Origin: Candidatus Rokuibacteriota bacterium
GTDB taxonomy: Bacteria; Methylomirabilota; Methylomirabilia; Rokubacteriales; CSP1-6
Direction of reading: 5' to 3'
Assembly: GCA_016209425.1 (NCBI GenBank)
Contig: JACQWA010000384.1
Coordinates: 1 to 35,028 of the forward strand
Length of the DNA stretch: 35,028 bases
Shown: positions 16,100-24,300 of the stretch, piece by piece
Layout: the number at the start of each line of letters is the position of its first letter
Numbering within the stretch: position 1 is the stretch's first letter
Made by a program: the position numbers and the translations under genes
The notes under the pieces: generated by a model
Told to the model about the DNA's origin: nothing
Seen by the model: the letters and a program-made list of their open reading frames with translations, nothing else
The model's database searches: none

Positions 16100-16270
16100 A
16101 TGAGGGTTCTCTTTCTCCTGAGGGACGGACCGGAGAAGCTCTGCGGTCAGATCATCGATCTGCATTCCAGGGAGCATGAGGTGACGGTCATCGATCTCTC
16201 AGAACGAGAAGTTCCCTACGAGCGGATCGTTGCCGAGATCTGCGCTCACGACAGAGTCATCGCGTGGTGA
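16100..16270 (+). CDS. 56-residue DsrH-like protein
   Basis: A short gene that is easily missed. An ATG at 16100 opens 56 residues: MRVLFLLRDGPEKLCGQIID, then HSREHEVTVIDLSEREVPYE, then RIVAEICAHDRVIAW. The end (DRVIAW) resembles the VVPW/VVSW end of DsrH/TusB, and Cys15 lies near where DsrH has its cysteine (Cys18 in the canonical protein at 27674). It is about 40 residues shorter than DsrH. A GGGAG purine run precedes it and its stop overlaps the start of the glycosyltransferase gene (GTGGTGA), so it appears translated. The DsrH assignment is tentative. Confidence 0.6.
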   Translation: MRVLFLLRDGPEKLCGQIIDLHSREHEVTVIDLSEREVPYERIVAEICAHDRVIAW

Positions 16271-18018
16271 AACAGTTGCTCCCACCCGAAACGAGGGGCG
16301 GTCGTGCGTCCGAGGGCGAAAATACGGATCCGGCCATCGTATGGCTGATTTCGCTGCTGTTCGTGGCGGCATTTCTCACGCTGTTCGTCATCCGCGGGAT
16401 CGATGACAACCGGCTGACGAGCTGGCAATGGGTATTTGCCGCCGCCGATGGGCCCAAAATCGCGGGGATGCTGGGGATCGGCCTGGTGTGTGCGTTCGCG
16501 GTGTCGAAGGTGTCGCTGCCGGGGCGCCACCTGGGCGGCGTCCTGTTCCTCTCCTCTTTTCTCACGGCGGCGGGGTTCTGGAGCGAGCCCGAGGTGATCG
16601 TGGATGCCGCGAGATATTTCACGCAGGCCAAGCATCTCGAACTGTACGGGGTCGCGTATTTCCTCCACGGCTGGGGCAGGGAGATTCCGGCGTGGACGGA
16701 TCTGCCGCTCATCCCCTTTCTCTACGGCGTGATGTTCGCCCTCTGGGGAGAGACGCGGGTTGGGGTCCAAGTCTTTACCACGCTCCTCTTTTCCGGGACG
16801 GTTGTGCTCACCTACCTGATCGGGAAGACCTTGTGGGACGAAGGCGTCGGTTTCCGCGCGGGGGCGCTTCTTCTGGGGATGCCCTACCTGCTCACGCAAG
16901 TGCCGCTGATGCTGGTTGACGTCCCCACGATGTTTTTCGTTACGCTCGCGACGTTCACCGCCATCAAAGCCCTCAGAGAAGGAGGAGCGGGGTGGACGAC
17001 CGTGTCGTCCGCGGCGCTCACGTGCGCCTTGTTATCGAAATATTCGACGTGGCCGTTGCTCACCGTGGTTCCGATCATCTTGCTGGTCCACGTGTGGAAG
17101 GACCCGGGGAGACTCCTGCTGCGGGCCGCCGGGATCGTCCTGGTTCCCGTGGTCCTCGTAGGGGCTGTGGGGCTCTGGAAGTATGACGTGATCGTCGGGC
17201 AGCTCGGGCTGCTCCAGACGTATCAAGCGCCGGGCTTAACGCGGTGGCGGGAGAGCTTCGCCTCGACATTCCTCTTTCAGATCCACCCCTTCATCAGCGT
17301 CGCAGCGCTGTATTCCGTCCTGGTTGCGTTCTGGAAAAAGGACTGGAAGTACGCGATCGTCGGCTGGCTCTTGGTCCTGGTCGTGCTGCTGCGGATCGAG
17401 CGGATCAGGTACCTCCTCGTGGCGTTTCCGATGCTGGCCCTGATGGCATCCTACGGCCTGCGGGAAATCAGGAGCGCCGAGATCAGAAGATTCACGACGT
17501 GCGGGATCATCGCCTCGTCACTCGTGGTCGCCGTCTTCGGGTATTTGCCGTACTTGACGAACATCAGCGCGGTAAACGTGATGAACGCGGGCGAGTATTT
17601 GAACTCGATTGACGCGGAGACCGTGGAGGTCTTCGCCCTCCCCCAGGCGCACTCGGCGGTGAATCCGGCCGTGTCCGTTCCGCTGCTCGATCTATTCACC
17701 CGCAAGCGAATCGTCTACCATGACCAGCCACGCTGGTCGCCGCCGCGGGAGGAAATCGAGAGGTCGCCCTTGCGGTTCACGTGGGAGTATCGGAACCCGA
17801 CCTACTACAGTTCACGGGCCGCGGGTCCAAACGGGACGGGGGCCGTGGTGGTCATCCTCGCCCACACCGATCAATCCTTGCCGGATCCGGTCGAGCGGAA
17901 AATCAGAGAGTACCGCCTGTCGAAGGCCTTTCAGGCGTCAGACGAGTGGTTTCAGTACAGGACCTTCGTGAGGATCTACCAGCCGGTGCCGAAGGCGCCG
18001 ACCGGGAGGGCGGATTGA
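16264..18018 (+). CDS. GT-C (ArnT/PMT-like) membrane glycosyltransferase
   Basis: 584 residues from GTG at 16264 (a GTG at 16267, giving a GTGA overlap with the previous stop, is equally good). About ten to twelve membrane helices fill the first 430 residues, beginning with AIVWLISLLFVAAFLTLFVI, followed by a soluble periplasmic tail of about 150 residues. The first loop carries EPEVIVDAARYFTQAKHLELYG, the acidic catalytic loop expected for GT39/ArnT-type enzymes using polyprenyl-phosphate sugars, and DVPTMFFVTLATFTAIKAL matches the family helix pattern. The acceptor is unknown. Its tight coupling to sulfur-relay genes and the YeeE gene (one base away) is unexpected. Confidence 0.8.
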   Translation: MVKQLLPPETRGGRASEGENTDPAIVWLISLLFVAAFLTLFVIRGIDDNRLTSWQWVFAAADGPKIAGMLGIGLVCAFAVSKVSLPGRHLGGVLFLSSFLTAAGFWSEPEVIVDAARYFTQAKHLELYGVAYFLHGWGREIPAWTDLPLIPFLYGVMFALWGETRVGVQVFTTLLFSGTVVLTYLIGKTLWDEGVGFRAGALLLGMPYLLTQVPLMLVDVPTMFFVTLATFTAIKALREGGAGWTTVSSAALTCALLSKYSTWPLLTVVPIILLVHVWKDPGRLLLRAAGIVLVPVVLVGAVGLWKYDVIVGQLGLLQTYQAPGLTRWRESFASTFLFQIHPFISVAALYSVLVAFWKKDWKYAIVGWLLVLVVLLRIERIRYLLVAFPMLALMASYGLREIRSAEIRRFTTCGIIASSLVVAVFGYLPYLTNISAVNVMNAGEYLNSIDAETVEVFALPQAHSAVNPAVSVPLLDLFTRKRIVYHDQPRWSPPREEIERSPLRFTWEYRNPTYYSSRAAGPNGTGAVVVILAHTDQSLPDPVERKIREYRLSKAFQASDEWFQYRTFVRIYQPVPKAPTGRAD

Positions 18019-18019
18019 A

Positions 18020-19462
18020 ATGGAGGCCGTGGAAAAGAGAAATCAGGTCTGGGTGTTTATCATTGTCGGCTTCCTCACCCTGGTCAGCGTCGCGACGTAT
18101 CTGTGGAACGAGTACTACATTTATCTCTCGGCGTATTTGTGGTTTGGCTTTATTTACGGGATGTGCCTTCAGTACGGGAGGTTTTGCTTCTCGTCGGCCT
18201 TCAGAGATCTGTTCGCCGTCGGGGTGCCGAGGATGGCCGTCGGGATCATGATCGCAATGGTCTTGTTCGGTTTTGTCTCTGCCTTCGTCACGGCGACCGG
18301 GATGAGCACGTTCCATGCCGCTCCCTACGGGGTTCACTCGGTGATTGCCGGCCTCATCTTCGGCGTGGGGATGGTGTTCGCCGGGGGCTGCGCGTCGGGT
18401 TCCCTGTATAAGAGCGGAGAGGGCAACGGGTCCGCCATGCTGGTGGTCGTCTCTATCAGCGTGACTCAGGCGATCATCGTGGATATCGGGGGGTGGTTCA
18501 ACAGGCTGGTGCCGCGCTCCTGGTACGACTCGGCCATGGCCAAGGACCTTCCGGCGAAGATCAACGTCGCGGACGGCTGGATGGACCAGTATCTGGCCGG
18601 GTATGTGTGGGACCAGCCCGTGACGACGTTCGGGGAGCTGGTGAGGATCTCCAACCCCTTCCTGGCCGCGTACGTGGGGAACCTGCTCCTCGGCATCGCG
18701 GTGCCGGCGGCATTCATCCTGACCTGGATCTACATCACGTGGGCGAGAAGGCCGTTCTTGAAGAAACGGATGAAGGCGGGGCAGGCCAGGAGGGGCATCG
18801 CGACGGAGCTGGCCGGCTACTGGAGCATGATCGTGGCTTCGAACAGGACGGCCGTGGCGGGACTCTTCCTGGGGATCGCCGCCGGCCTTCATATGCTCGT
18901 GATGAAGGGGCTCCAGGTCAAGTTCGGGGTGCAGAACTTCGGCGAGCTGATGACCCGGATGGGCTTCACATTCGGCATCTCGGCCAAGGGAACGGTGTTC
19001 GATCCCGGCTACTGGTACGTGACGACTCAGGAGGCCCAGTGGGTGGGCTGGGTCTTCAACAGGCTGGGCTGGGACAACATGGATAACGTCTTCTTCGGGC
19101 TCAACAACGGCATCCCCAACCCCCTCATCAACCCGGCGGACTGGATGTCCCTCGCCCTGATCGGCGGCGCCGCCGTGATGGCGCTCCTCCACAACGAATT
19201 CAAGTGGAAGGCTCCCACGAGGGAGCTCGCCATGTGGGCCATTCTCGGCGGGGCGTTGATGGGAATCGGCTCCCGGCTCGGTCTCGGCTGCAATATCGGG
19301 GCCTTCTTCGTCCGTGTGTCCGAGGGCGATGTGTCGGGCTGGCTGTTCGGCATCGGGATGATCGCCGGCGCCTACCCGGGGGTGAAATTCCTCAGCTGGT
19401 GGACCGAGCGGAAGATGGCCAAGGAGGCGGCATTCGAGATGGAGCCGCAAACACAGCGGTAA
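18020..19462 (+). CDS. YeeE/YedE (TsuA-like) sulfur-compound transporter
   Basis: 480 residues with about nine to ten membrane helices. The family marks, which hold its conserved cysteines, are all present: GMCLQYGRFCFSSAFRDL near residue 50, the GGCASGSLYKSGEGNGS loop near 125, and GSRLGLGCNIGAFFVRVSEGDVSGW near 420. In this family, cysteines along the path pass thiosulfate or sulfur across the inner membrane. A large central loop (SWYDSAMAKDLPAKINVADGW) lies outside the repeats. The gene starts one base after the glycosyltransferase stop and is followed after 13 bases by a TusA-type carrier, the typical YeeE partner (YeeD/TusA), so imported sulfur is probably handed to that carrier. Confidence 0.93.
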   Translation: MEAVEKRNQVWVFIIVGFLTLVSVATYLWNEYYIYLSAYLWFGFIYGMCLQYGRFCFSSAFRDLFAVGVPRMAVGIMIAMVLFGFVSAFVTATGMSTFHAAPYGVHSVIAGLIFGVGMVFAGGCASGSLYKSGEGNGSAMLVVVSISVTQAIIVDIGGWFNRLVPRSWYDSAMAKDLPAKINVADGWMDQYLAGYVWDQPVTTFGELVRISNPFLAAYVGNLLLGIAVPAAFILTWIYITWARRPFLKKRMKAGQARRGIATELAGYWSMIVASNRTAVAGLFLGIAAGLHMLVMKGLQVKFGVQNFGELMTRMGFTFGISAKGTVFDPGYWYVTTQEAQWVGWVFNRLGWDNMDNVFFGLNNGIPNPLINPADWMSLALIGGAAVMALLHNEFKWKAPTRELAMWAILGGALMGIGSRLGLGCNIGAFFVRVSEGDVSGWLFGIGMIAGAYPGVKFLSWWTERKMAKEAAFEMEPQTQR

Positions 19463-19475
19463 GGAAGGATCTGCC

Positions 19476-19736
19476 ATGGCGATGAAGTTCGAAAAAAAGG
19501 CGGAGGGCGATTTTTTCCTGGACGTCACCGGATATGTCTGCCCGCATCCTCAGCTCTACACGAAGAAGGCCCTTGAGAAAATGCGGGAAGGCGACGTCCT
19601 GGAGGTGGTGTTCGACAATCCCTCTTCCGCGGAATCGATCGCCGCGATGTGCGATACGATGGGCGACGATATCATCGAGCGGATCATGGAGAAGGGCACG
19701 TATAGGTGGAAAATTAAAAAGACAGAATCGGGTTAA
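19476..19736 (+). CDS. TusA-family sulfur carrier (YeeE partner)
   Basis: 86 residues. TusA fold with the persulfide-bearing motif GYVCPHPQLYTKKALEKM; the active Cys is residue 22 in CPxP. The DVLEVVFDNPSSAESIAAM strand-helix and the C-terminal TYRWKIKK complete the alpha/beta sandwich. The second proline box reads CPHP instead of the common CPEP/CPLP. The ATG has a GGAAGGA ribosome binding site. It lies right after the YeeE-type transporter gene and probably receives sulfur from it on the cytoplasmic side. Confidence 0.92.
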   Translation: MAMKFEKKAEGDFFLDVTGYVCPHPQLYTKKALEKMREGDVLEVVFDNPSSAESIAAMCDTMGDDIIERIMEKGTYRWKIKKTESG

Positions 19737-19747
19737 GAAAGCCTCGC

Positions 19748-19978
19748 ATGAACACGCGCCTGTGGTTCGTCCTTCTTGTCGTTGTGGCATGGATAAGCTT
19801 CTTGATCGGTTACAGCGTATCGGCTCTGACCGGCGTGAAGCCTCCTCCTGCCGAAGTGACGGCGGCCGGTGGAGGGTACGGCGCCAGCCGGGGAGGATCG
19901 AAGGCAGCGGCCGGCGGCTACGGCGGGTCCGCCGGAAGTTCTGAAGCGACCTCGAGCCGGGACGACGAAACAGAATGA
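19748..19978 (+). CDS. Small one-span membrane protein with Gly/Ala/Ser-rich tail
   Basis: 76 residues. The N-terminus is one membrane helix (WFVLLVVVAWISFLIGYSVSAL), and the remainder is a low-complexity region of GGGYGASRGGSK/AAAGGYGGSAGSS type ending in acidic residues. No family is recognised. It is 11 bases after the TusA gene and 61 bases before the radical SAM gene, in the same direction. A membrane anchor or small partner of the YeeE transporter is possible, but only position supports that. Confidence 0.6.
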   Translation: MNTRLWFVLLVVVAWISFLIGYSVSALTGVKPPPAEVTAAGGGYGASRGGSKAAAGGYGGSAGSSEATSSRDDETE

Positions 19979-20039
19979 TCGTCCTGCCGCTCGCCCGGGA
20001 CCGCATCGCGAGTCCATTGATCCTTGCAGGGGGAACGGG

Positions 20040-21542
20040 ATGAAGTGTGCGTTGATCATCCCCGCGTGGGTCCCGGGGGAGATCTTCTCGCCGAAGACCA
20101 CCAGCTCGCAGATCAATTACTGGCAGCCCCTCGGGACCCTCTACGTCGCGTCGTGCCTCCTCCAGGCCGGACACGCGGTGAAGTTTTTGAACGGGGCCTT
20201 TATGACCCATGAGGAGATATTGGCGGCGGTCAAGGAATGGCGCCCGGGCTTCGTGGGTATCTATTCAACCGCCTTTGGCTGGCCGAAAGCCAGGGAGACG
20301 GCCGACGATATCAAGCGGCTTGATCGGGAAATATTCACCTGTGTCGGAGGGCCCTATCCCATCGCGGTCCGGGGGGGGTGCTTGAGCCGGGGAGGCGGAA
20401 GCCTGGATGCGGTGGTGACCGGTGAGGGCGAATGGTCGGTGGTCGAACTGGTCGACAGGCTCCAGCGCGGGAAAAACCTCGCGGGGGTGCAAGGAGTCAT
20501 TTTCAAGGACGGTGGGGACATTATTGAGAATCCCCCGAGGCCGTTCATCGCCGATCTCGATTCTGTTCCGTTTCCCGCCAGAGAACTCCTGGGCGATGCG
20601 AATCGGTATGTCCCTCCCCCGGGGACGTACAGGAGACGGCCGGTGGCCGTCATGATCACCGCCAGGGGATGCGATCGGAGGTGCATCTTCTGCTTCCAGA
20701 TGGACAGGGAGAGAACGAGCGGCGTCCGGGGGATCCGCTACCGCACCGTCGGGAATGTCTTGAGGGAGATCGAGCTCTGTCTCGCGCAGGGTTACCGGGA
20801 GATAAAATTCATTGATGATACGTTCGCTGCCGATTACGACCGGGCGATGCACATCGCCCGGGAGATCAAAGCGCGCCGGCTCGACTTCGCCTGGTTTGCC
20901 TCGGCCTGCGTGAATCAGGTGGATACACCCTTGCTGCGCGCCTTCAGGGAGGCGGGGTGCTGGGCGATCCTCTTGGGCGCCGAAAGCGGCGTCCAGAAGA
21001 ACCTGAACGCGATCCGGAAAGGGATCACGCTCGAGCAGACCCGCCGGGCGGTGAGGGCGGCGAAGGAGGTCGGCCTCACGGTCAGCACGCCCTTCATCTG
21101 CGGCCTACCCGGGGAGACCTTTGAGGAGGGGCTGCGGACCATCGAGTTCGCCTTGGAGCTCGACCCCGATATGGCAAACTTCCACGCCCTCACGCCATTT
21201 CCGGGAACCGACCTGTACGATCAGCACGAACGCTACGGCAGAATCTCTGAAGACCTGACGGACTACACCTATCAGGGCGCGGCATTTGTCCCCTACACCA
21301 TGACAAGAAGGGAGATCTTCACGCTCCGGCGGATGGCGTTGAGACGCTTCTATTCCAGGCCTTCATTCTGGCTGAGAAGGCTCCTTGGGCTCAGGACGTT
21401 CCACGATCTGGCCGCAGCGGCGAAGGGGATGAAAAGCCTCTTCTGGCTCTGGGCGAGACGGGATGTGTTCGAGCCCCGGAAGGAGAGACTACAAACGCAG
21501 GTATTCCTGGACCAGGCTGGCGTACCACCTCGGATTAAATAG
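20040..21542 (+). CDS. B12-binding-type radical SAM protein
   Basis: 500 residues from an ATG at 20040 with an AGGGGGA ribosome binding site. The N-terminal ~150 residues look like the cobalamin-binding Rossmann domain of class B radical SAM enzymes (PLGTLYVASCLLQAGHAVKFL, then IYSTAFGWPKARETADDIKR, VGGPYPIA, VVTGEGEWSVVELVDRL), but without a DxHxxG motif, as is common in this class. The radical SAM core has CDRRCIFC with cysteines 211, 215 and 218, followed by KFIDDTFAADY, AWFASACVN and LLGAESGVQKNLNAIRKGIT. Related enzymes methylate or rearrange unactivated carbons, often in lipids or natural products. It overlaps tail-to-tail by 54 bases with the opposing radical SAM gene. Confidence 0.88.
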   Translation: MKCALIIPAWVPGEIFSPKTTSSQINYWQPLGTLYVASCLLQAGHAVKFLNGAFMTHEEILAAVKEWRPGFVGIYSTAFGWPKARETADDIKRLDREIFTCVGGPYPIAVRGGCLSRGGGSLDAVVTGEGEWSVVELVDRLQRGKNLAGVQGVIFKDGGDIIENPPRPFIADLDSVPFPARELLGDANRYVPPPGTYRRRPVAVMITARGCDRRCIFCFQMDRERTSGVRGIRYRTVGNVLREIELCLAQGYREIKFIDDTFAADYDRAMHIAREIKARRLDFAWFASACVNQVDTPLLRAFREAGCWAILLGAESGVQKNLNAIRKGITLEQTRRAVRAAKEVGLTVSTPFICGLPGETFEEGLRTIEFALELDPDMANFHALTPFPGTDLYDQHERYGRISEDLTDYTYQGAAFVPYTMTRREIFTLRRMALRRFYSRPSFWLRRLLGLRTFHDLAAAAKGMKSLFWLWARRDVFEPRKERLQTQVFLDQAGVPPRIK

Positions 21543-22568
21543 GATGTTCGTGATGAAGTAGCATTCGTGGGTGCAGTAGCACTGGCCGCTCTGAATCGAC
21601 TCCCTGATCTTCCGGGCCTTTTCCGTTCGGATGATCCGCCCCAGGTCGTAGTCATACTCTCTGACGTTTCCAAAACTCGCGGTGAGCATCTCGCAGGGAT
21701 GCACCTCTCCGGTCTCCGTGAGGACGAGATTCAACCGGCCGGCATAACAGGGCATGAGCCGTTCCTGCGCGAGCAGGGTGTGGTGGATCAGGCGGCGCTG
21801 CACGACATCCTGGGCGGCCTTGAGGCGTCCGCCCCTGAAACGATAGCGCGGGGATCCCCTCCTTTTCAGACCGTCCTCGAGCCGCTGGATCGCGCGCGCG
21901 TAATTCTTGGCGTCCACGTTCTTATAACGCTCGTCCAGGAGGTTCCCGCGAACGAGGGAGATGGTGTGGGTGGTGACGTGCTTGAGGCTGCGGACAAAGT
22001 CGATGATCCCCTCCATCTCGTCCTGGTTCTCCGAACACAGGAGGGTATTGATGCCGAGTTCGAAGTGGGGGTACCGGCCGAGGAGTTCGCCGAGGCCGTG
22101 ATAGGTCTCCATGGTTTTCTCAAAGCAGCCGGGTCGATTCCGGAGGGCGTCGTGGGCCCCATTCAGCCCGTCCAGTGAGAGTTTGACGACGATGACGCTC
22201 TTCTTGCAGTGCGTGAGGATTCGCTCGACGCCGTCTCGTATGATGTCGGGAAGCTGGCCGTTGGTGGGGTAGAGTATGACCACCGGCTTGTTGTGGTCGT
22301 AGAAGATCCGGCTGATCTCGACGAGATCGTTCCTGAGGAAGATCTCGCCCCCGGAAAAAGCAAGCCAGAGCAGAGTGCCCAGGGAGCGGGAGATCCGCTC
22401 GATTTCGTGCAGCGCCAGCTCGGGCGTGGGAGCCCCGGTCTCCCCGACGCTTCTGAGATAAAAGCAGAAGGGGCACCCGAGGTTGCACCTTCTGGTCACG
22501 AAGAAGGTGAGCTGGATGGGCGTCCGCTTCCAGAGGATCGAACCGATGTGGCGGAGCGGGGAATACAT
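21489..22568 (-). CDS. Radical SAM protein with SPASM-type C-terminal cluster region
   Basis: 359 residues. Cysteines 28, 32 and 35 in VTRRCNLGCPFCFYLR bind the SAM [4Fe-4S] cluster; LWLAFSGGEIFLR gives the GGE motif for SAM binding, and KLSLDGLNGAHDALRN follows the family pattern. The C-terminus has CYAGRLNLVLTETGEVHPCEML and QCYCTHECYF, seven or so cysteines arranged as in SPASM/Twitch auxiliary clusters. Such enzymes modify peptides, carbohydrates or small molecules. The gene runs opposite to the sulfur operon, is two bases downstream of a GT2 gene, and overlaps the end of the B12 radical SAM gene. The product is unknown. Confidence 0.87.
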   Translation of the reverse strand: MYSPLRHIGSILWKRTPIQLTFFVTRRCNLGCPFCFYLRSVGETGAPTPELALHEIERISRSLGTLLWLAFSGGEIFLRNDLVEISRIFYDHNKPVVILYPTNGQLPDIIRDGVERILTHCKKSVIVVKLSLDGLNGAHDALRNRPGCFEKTMETYHGLGELLGRYPHFELGINTLLCSENQDEMEGIIDFVRSLKHVTTHTISLVRGNLLDERYKNVDAKNYARAIQRLEDGLKRRGSPRYRFRGGRLKAAQDVVQRRLIHHTLLAQERLMPCYAGRLNLVLTETGEVHPCEMLTASFGNVREYDYDLGRIIRTEKARKIRESIQSGQCYCTHECYFITNILFNPRWYASLVQEYLRL

Positions 22569-22570
22569 GA

Positions 22571-23572
22571 TTATGCCGGTCGTGCTCGCTTCGGCATCGC
22601 CAAATATCTCAGGGCGCCGAGGAGGGCGCCGGTGCCGACCGCCAGAGGATACACCATGACATAGTACAGGGTCGCGCCGGCGGCAAAGACGGCTCCCCCG
22701 GTGCGGTAGAGGGCCCGGATCAGCCCCCGGTTCAGGACCAGATTGAAAAGGATAACCCCTGGAATCAACGGCAGAAGGAATGGTCGTCCGATCGGGAACG
22801 CGAGCAGAAGGAGCAGCGCGCTCAGAACATATGCTCCGACGTTGAGCTTGAGCTGGAGCGACGCGGCTCCGGAGTCGGCAAGCAAATCCCCGTTTCCCAG
22901 GGAGTAGATGGTCCAGTACAGGGATTTTTTCACGGCGTTCCGAAGGGACCCCAGGAACGAGTAGTTAAAGACGTGTTGCACCTGGAGCTCGGGGTGCACC
23001 ACCAGGGTGTATCCTGCCCGCCGTAACCGGTGGCTGAACTCCACGTCTTCCAGGATCGGGAGGAACGCCTCGGCGAAGCCGTTGTTCTTCCGGAAGGTCC
23101 GGGCATCAATGACCATGGCGTGGGTGGCGACGTAATCCGGATGGTCCGCGTTCTTGGTCTCCGAGTAGTGGATGAATACCGACTGGAAGCGGCTGAAGAA
23201 CCTCTTGTCATACGGCGTCCGTGTGTAGGTGCCGCCCACCACTGTCGTGGGGCCTTCGCCGGCGAGGGTCTTGCTGGCGATGGAGAGGGTGTCCTCCTGG
23301 AGGAGACAATCGGCATCCGTAAAGAAAAGGGCCTCGCCTTTGCTGTGCGCTGCGCCGACATTTCTCGCCCTCGCGGCGCCGGAGTGCTTCTCGAGCCGGA
23401 GGAGCTCGCAGGGGAATGTTCTTATGACCGCCACCGAATTGTCCTCAGACCCGTCGTCCACCACGATCACCTCGAAGTCTGGATACCCGGAGGAAAAGAC
23501 GGCGGCGAGGCATTTGTCGATCGTGGCCACCCCATTTCGATTGGGAATGATGACGGAGATGAACGGTGCCAT
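22571..23572 (-). CDS. GT2-family glycosyltransferase with membrane tail
   Basis: 333 residues from an ATG at 23572 (a TTG one codon upstream is possible). The GT-A fold opens SVIIPNRNGVATIDKCLAAV, with VIVVDDGSEDNS (nucleotide-binding Asp pair), GAARARNVGA, and ALFFTDADCLLQ holding the DxD metal site. LPILEDVEFSHRLRRAGYTLV has the acceptor/catalytic ED. The last ~100 residues hold two or three membrane helices (YVLSALLLLLAFPIGRPFLLPLIPGVILF; VFAAGATLYYVMVYPLAVGTGALLG). It probably glycosylates a lipid or surface polymer. Together with the GT-C enzyme and two radical SAM proteins it suggests a lipid or glycan modification group embedded among sulfur genes. Confidence 0.88.
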   Translation of the reverse strand: MAPFISVIIPNRNGVATIDKCLAAVFSSGYPDFEVIVVDDGSEDNSVAVIRTFPCELLRLEKHSGAARARNVGAAHSKGEALFFTDADCLLQEDTLSIASKTLAGEGPTTVVGGTYTRTPYDKRFFSRFQSVFIHYSETKNADHPDYVATHAMVIDARTFRKNNGFAEAFLPILEDVEFSHRLRRAGYTLVVHPELQVQHVFNYSFLGSLRNAVKKSLYWTIYSLGNGDLLADSGAASLQLKLNVGAYVLSALLLLLAFPIGRPFLLPLIPGVILFNLVLNRGLIRALYRTGGAVFAAGATLYYVMVYPLAVGTGALLGALRYLAMPKRARPA

Positions 23573-23836
23573 CAAGAAAAACCCTTCGACGAAGGTCCGG
23601 AGAGCAGTCTACCACGGCGCGGGTCCGCGGGGGCGCCCACGCGGCGGGAATCCTCCGTCTTTGGGTCACTCGACGCAGGAAATTGATGCATCCGGACCAT
23701 TGACCCCCGCCATCGTCTGGGACAAAAGTCACTCAAAAGAGTTGAGGGGTCTATTGGGTCTGTCAGCTCCGGATTCCGGGGGGGGACCCTCCGCGTGGCG
23801 GACCGTTGCCGCCGGGGAGGGGAGCGGGGAACTTCC

Positions 23837-24076
23837 ATGACGCAACTCACCGCCGATGTGACGCTGGATTGCACAGGTCTGGCCTGCCCGTTGCCGATCC
23901 TGAAACTCTCCAAGGCCCTCGCCCGCATGCAGCCGGGGCAGATCATCGAACTGATCGGCACCGATAGCGGCTCCAAGGACGACGTTCCCGCCTTCTGCCA
24001 GCGCACCAACCACACGCTCCTCGCGAGCCGGGACGAAGCGGATCGCTTCATCTTTTACGTCAAAAAGGGGCCCTGA
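23837..24076 (+). CDS. tusA: TusA-family sulfur carrier (dsr-linked)
   Basis: 79 residues from an ATG at 23837, with a GGGGAGGGGAG ribosome binding site. The motif DCTGLACPLPILKLSKAL gives the active Cys at residue 17 in CPLP; a further Cys12 lies just before. GQIIELIGTDSGSKDDVPAFC and FYVKKG complete the fold. TusA donates sulfur to DsrEFH in the rDsr pathway of sulfur oxidisers. It leads the plus-strand dsr run. The 264 bases upstream (23573-23836), shared with the divergent GT2 gene, must contain the promoter, but no good -35/-10 pair is evident; a small ACTC-AAAA-GAGT inverted repeat is the only motif noticed. Confidence 0.93.
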   Translation: MTQLTADVTLDCTGLACPLPILKLSKALARMQPGQIIELIGTDSGSKDDVPAFCQRTNHTLLASRDEADRFIFYVKKGP

Positions 24077-24099
24077 GAGGGGCGCCGGGGGGAGCGCCA

Positions 24100-24300
24100 G
24101 TGTACATCGTCGCCATTGATTCGTCGGTCTGTGACGGGAACGCCGCGTGCGTCGAGGGATGCCCGGTGACGATCCTCTCGACCGAGGAGCTCGAGGGCAA
24201 GAAGAAATGCGTGGTGAGCGGGGCCACGGCAGACTGCCTCGGCTGTATGGTCTGCGTGGAGGTCTGTCCCACCGGGGCCATCAAGGTCACTGAGATTTAG
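24100..24300 (+). CDS. Small 2[4Fe-4S]-type ferredoxin with one cluster cysteine replaced
   Basis: 66 residues from a GTG at 24100. The second cluster motif is complete (CLGCMVCVEVCP; cysteines 46, 49, 52, 56). The first reads CDGNAACVEGCP, where Asn14 stands in the second cysteine position (cysteines 11, 17, 21), and an extra Cys37 lies in KKCVV. Because the two motifs swap their fourth ligand in this fold, cluster I may be [3Fe-4S], absent, or completed by Cys37 or another ligand. It probably supplies electrons to a dsr step or to DsrN-linked chemistry. It is 23 bases after tusA and abuts dsrN directly. Confidence 0.88.
   Translation: MYIVAIDSSVCDGNAACVEGCPVTILSTEELEGKKKCVVSGATADCLGCMVCVEVCPTGAIKVTEI

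Noticed and set aside
23573-23836. Possible small gene or riboswitch in the divergent gap upstream of tusA
   Set aside because: No ORF with a ribosome binding site and no recognisable riboswitch core was seen; only a short ACTC/GAGT inverted repeat is present.
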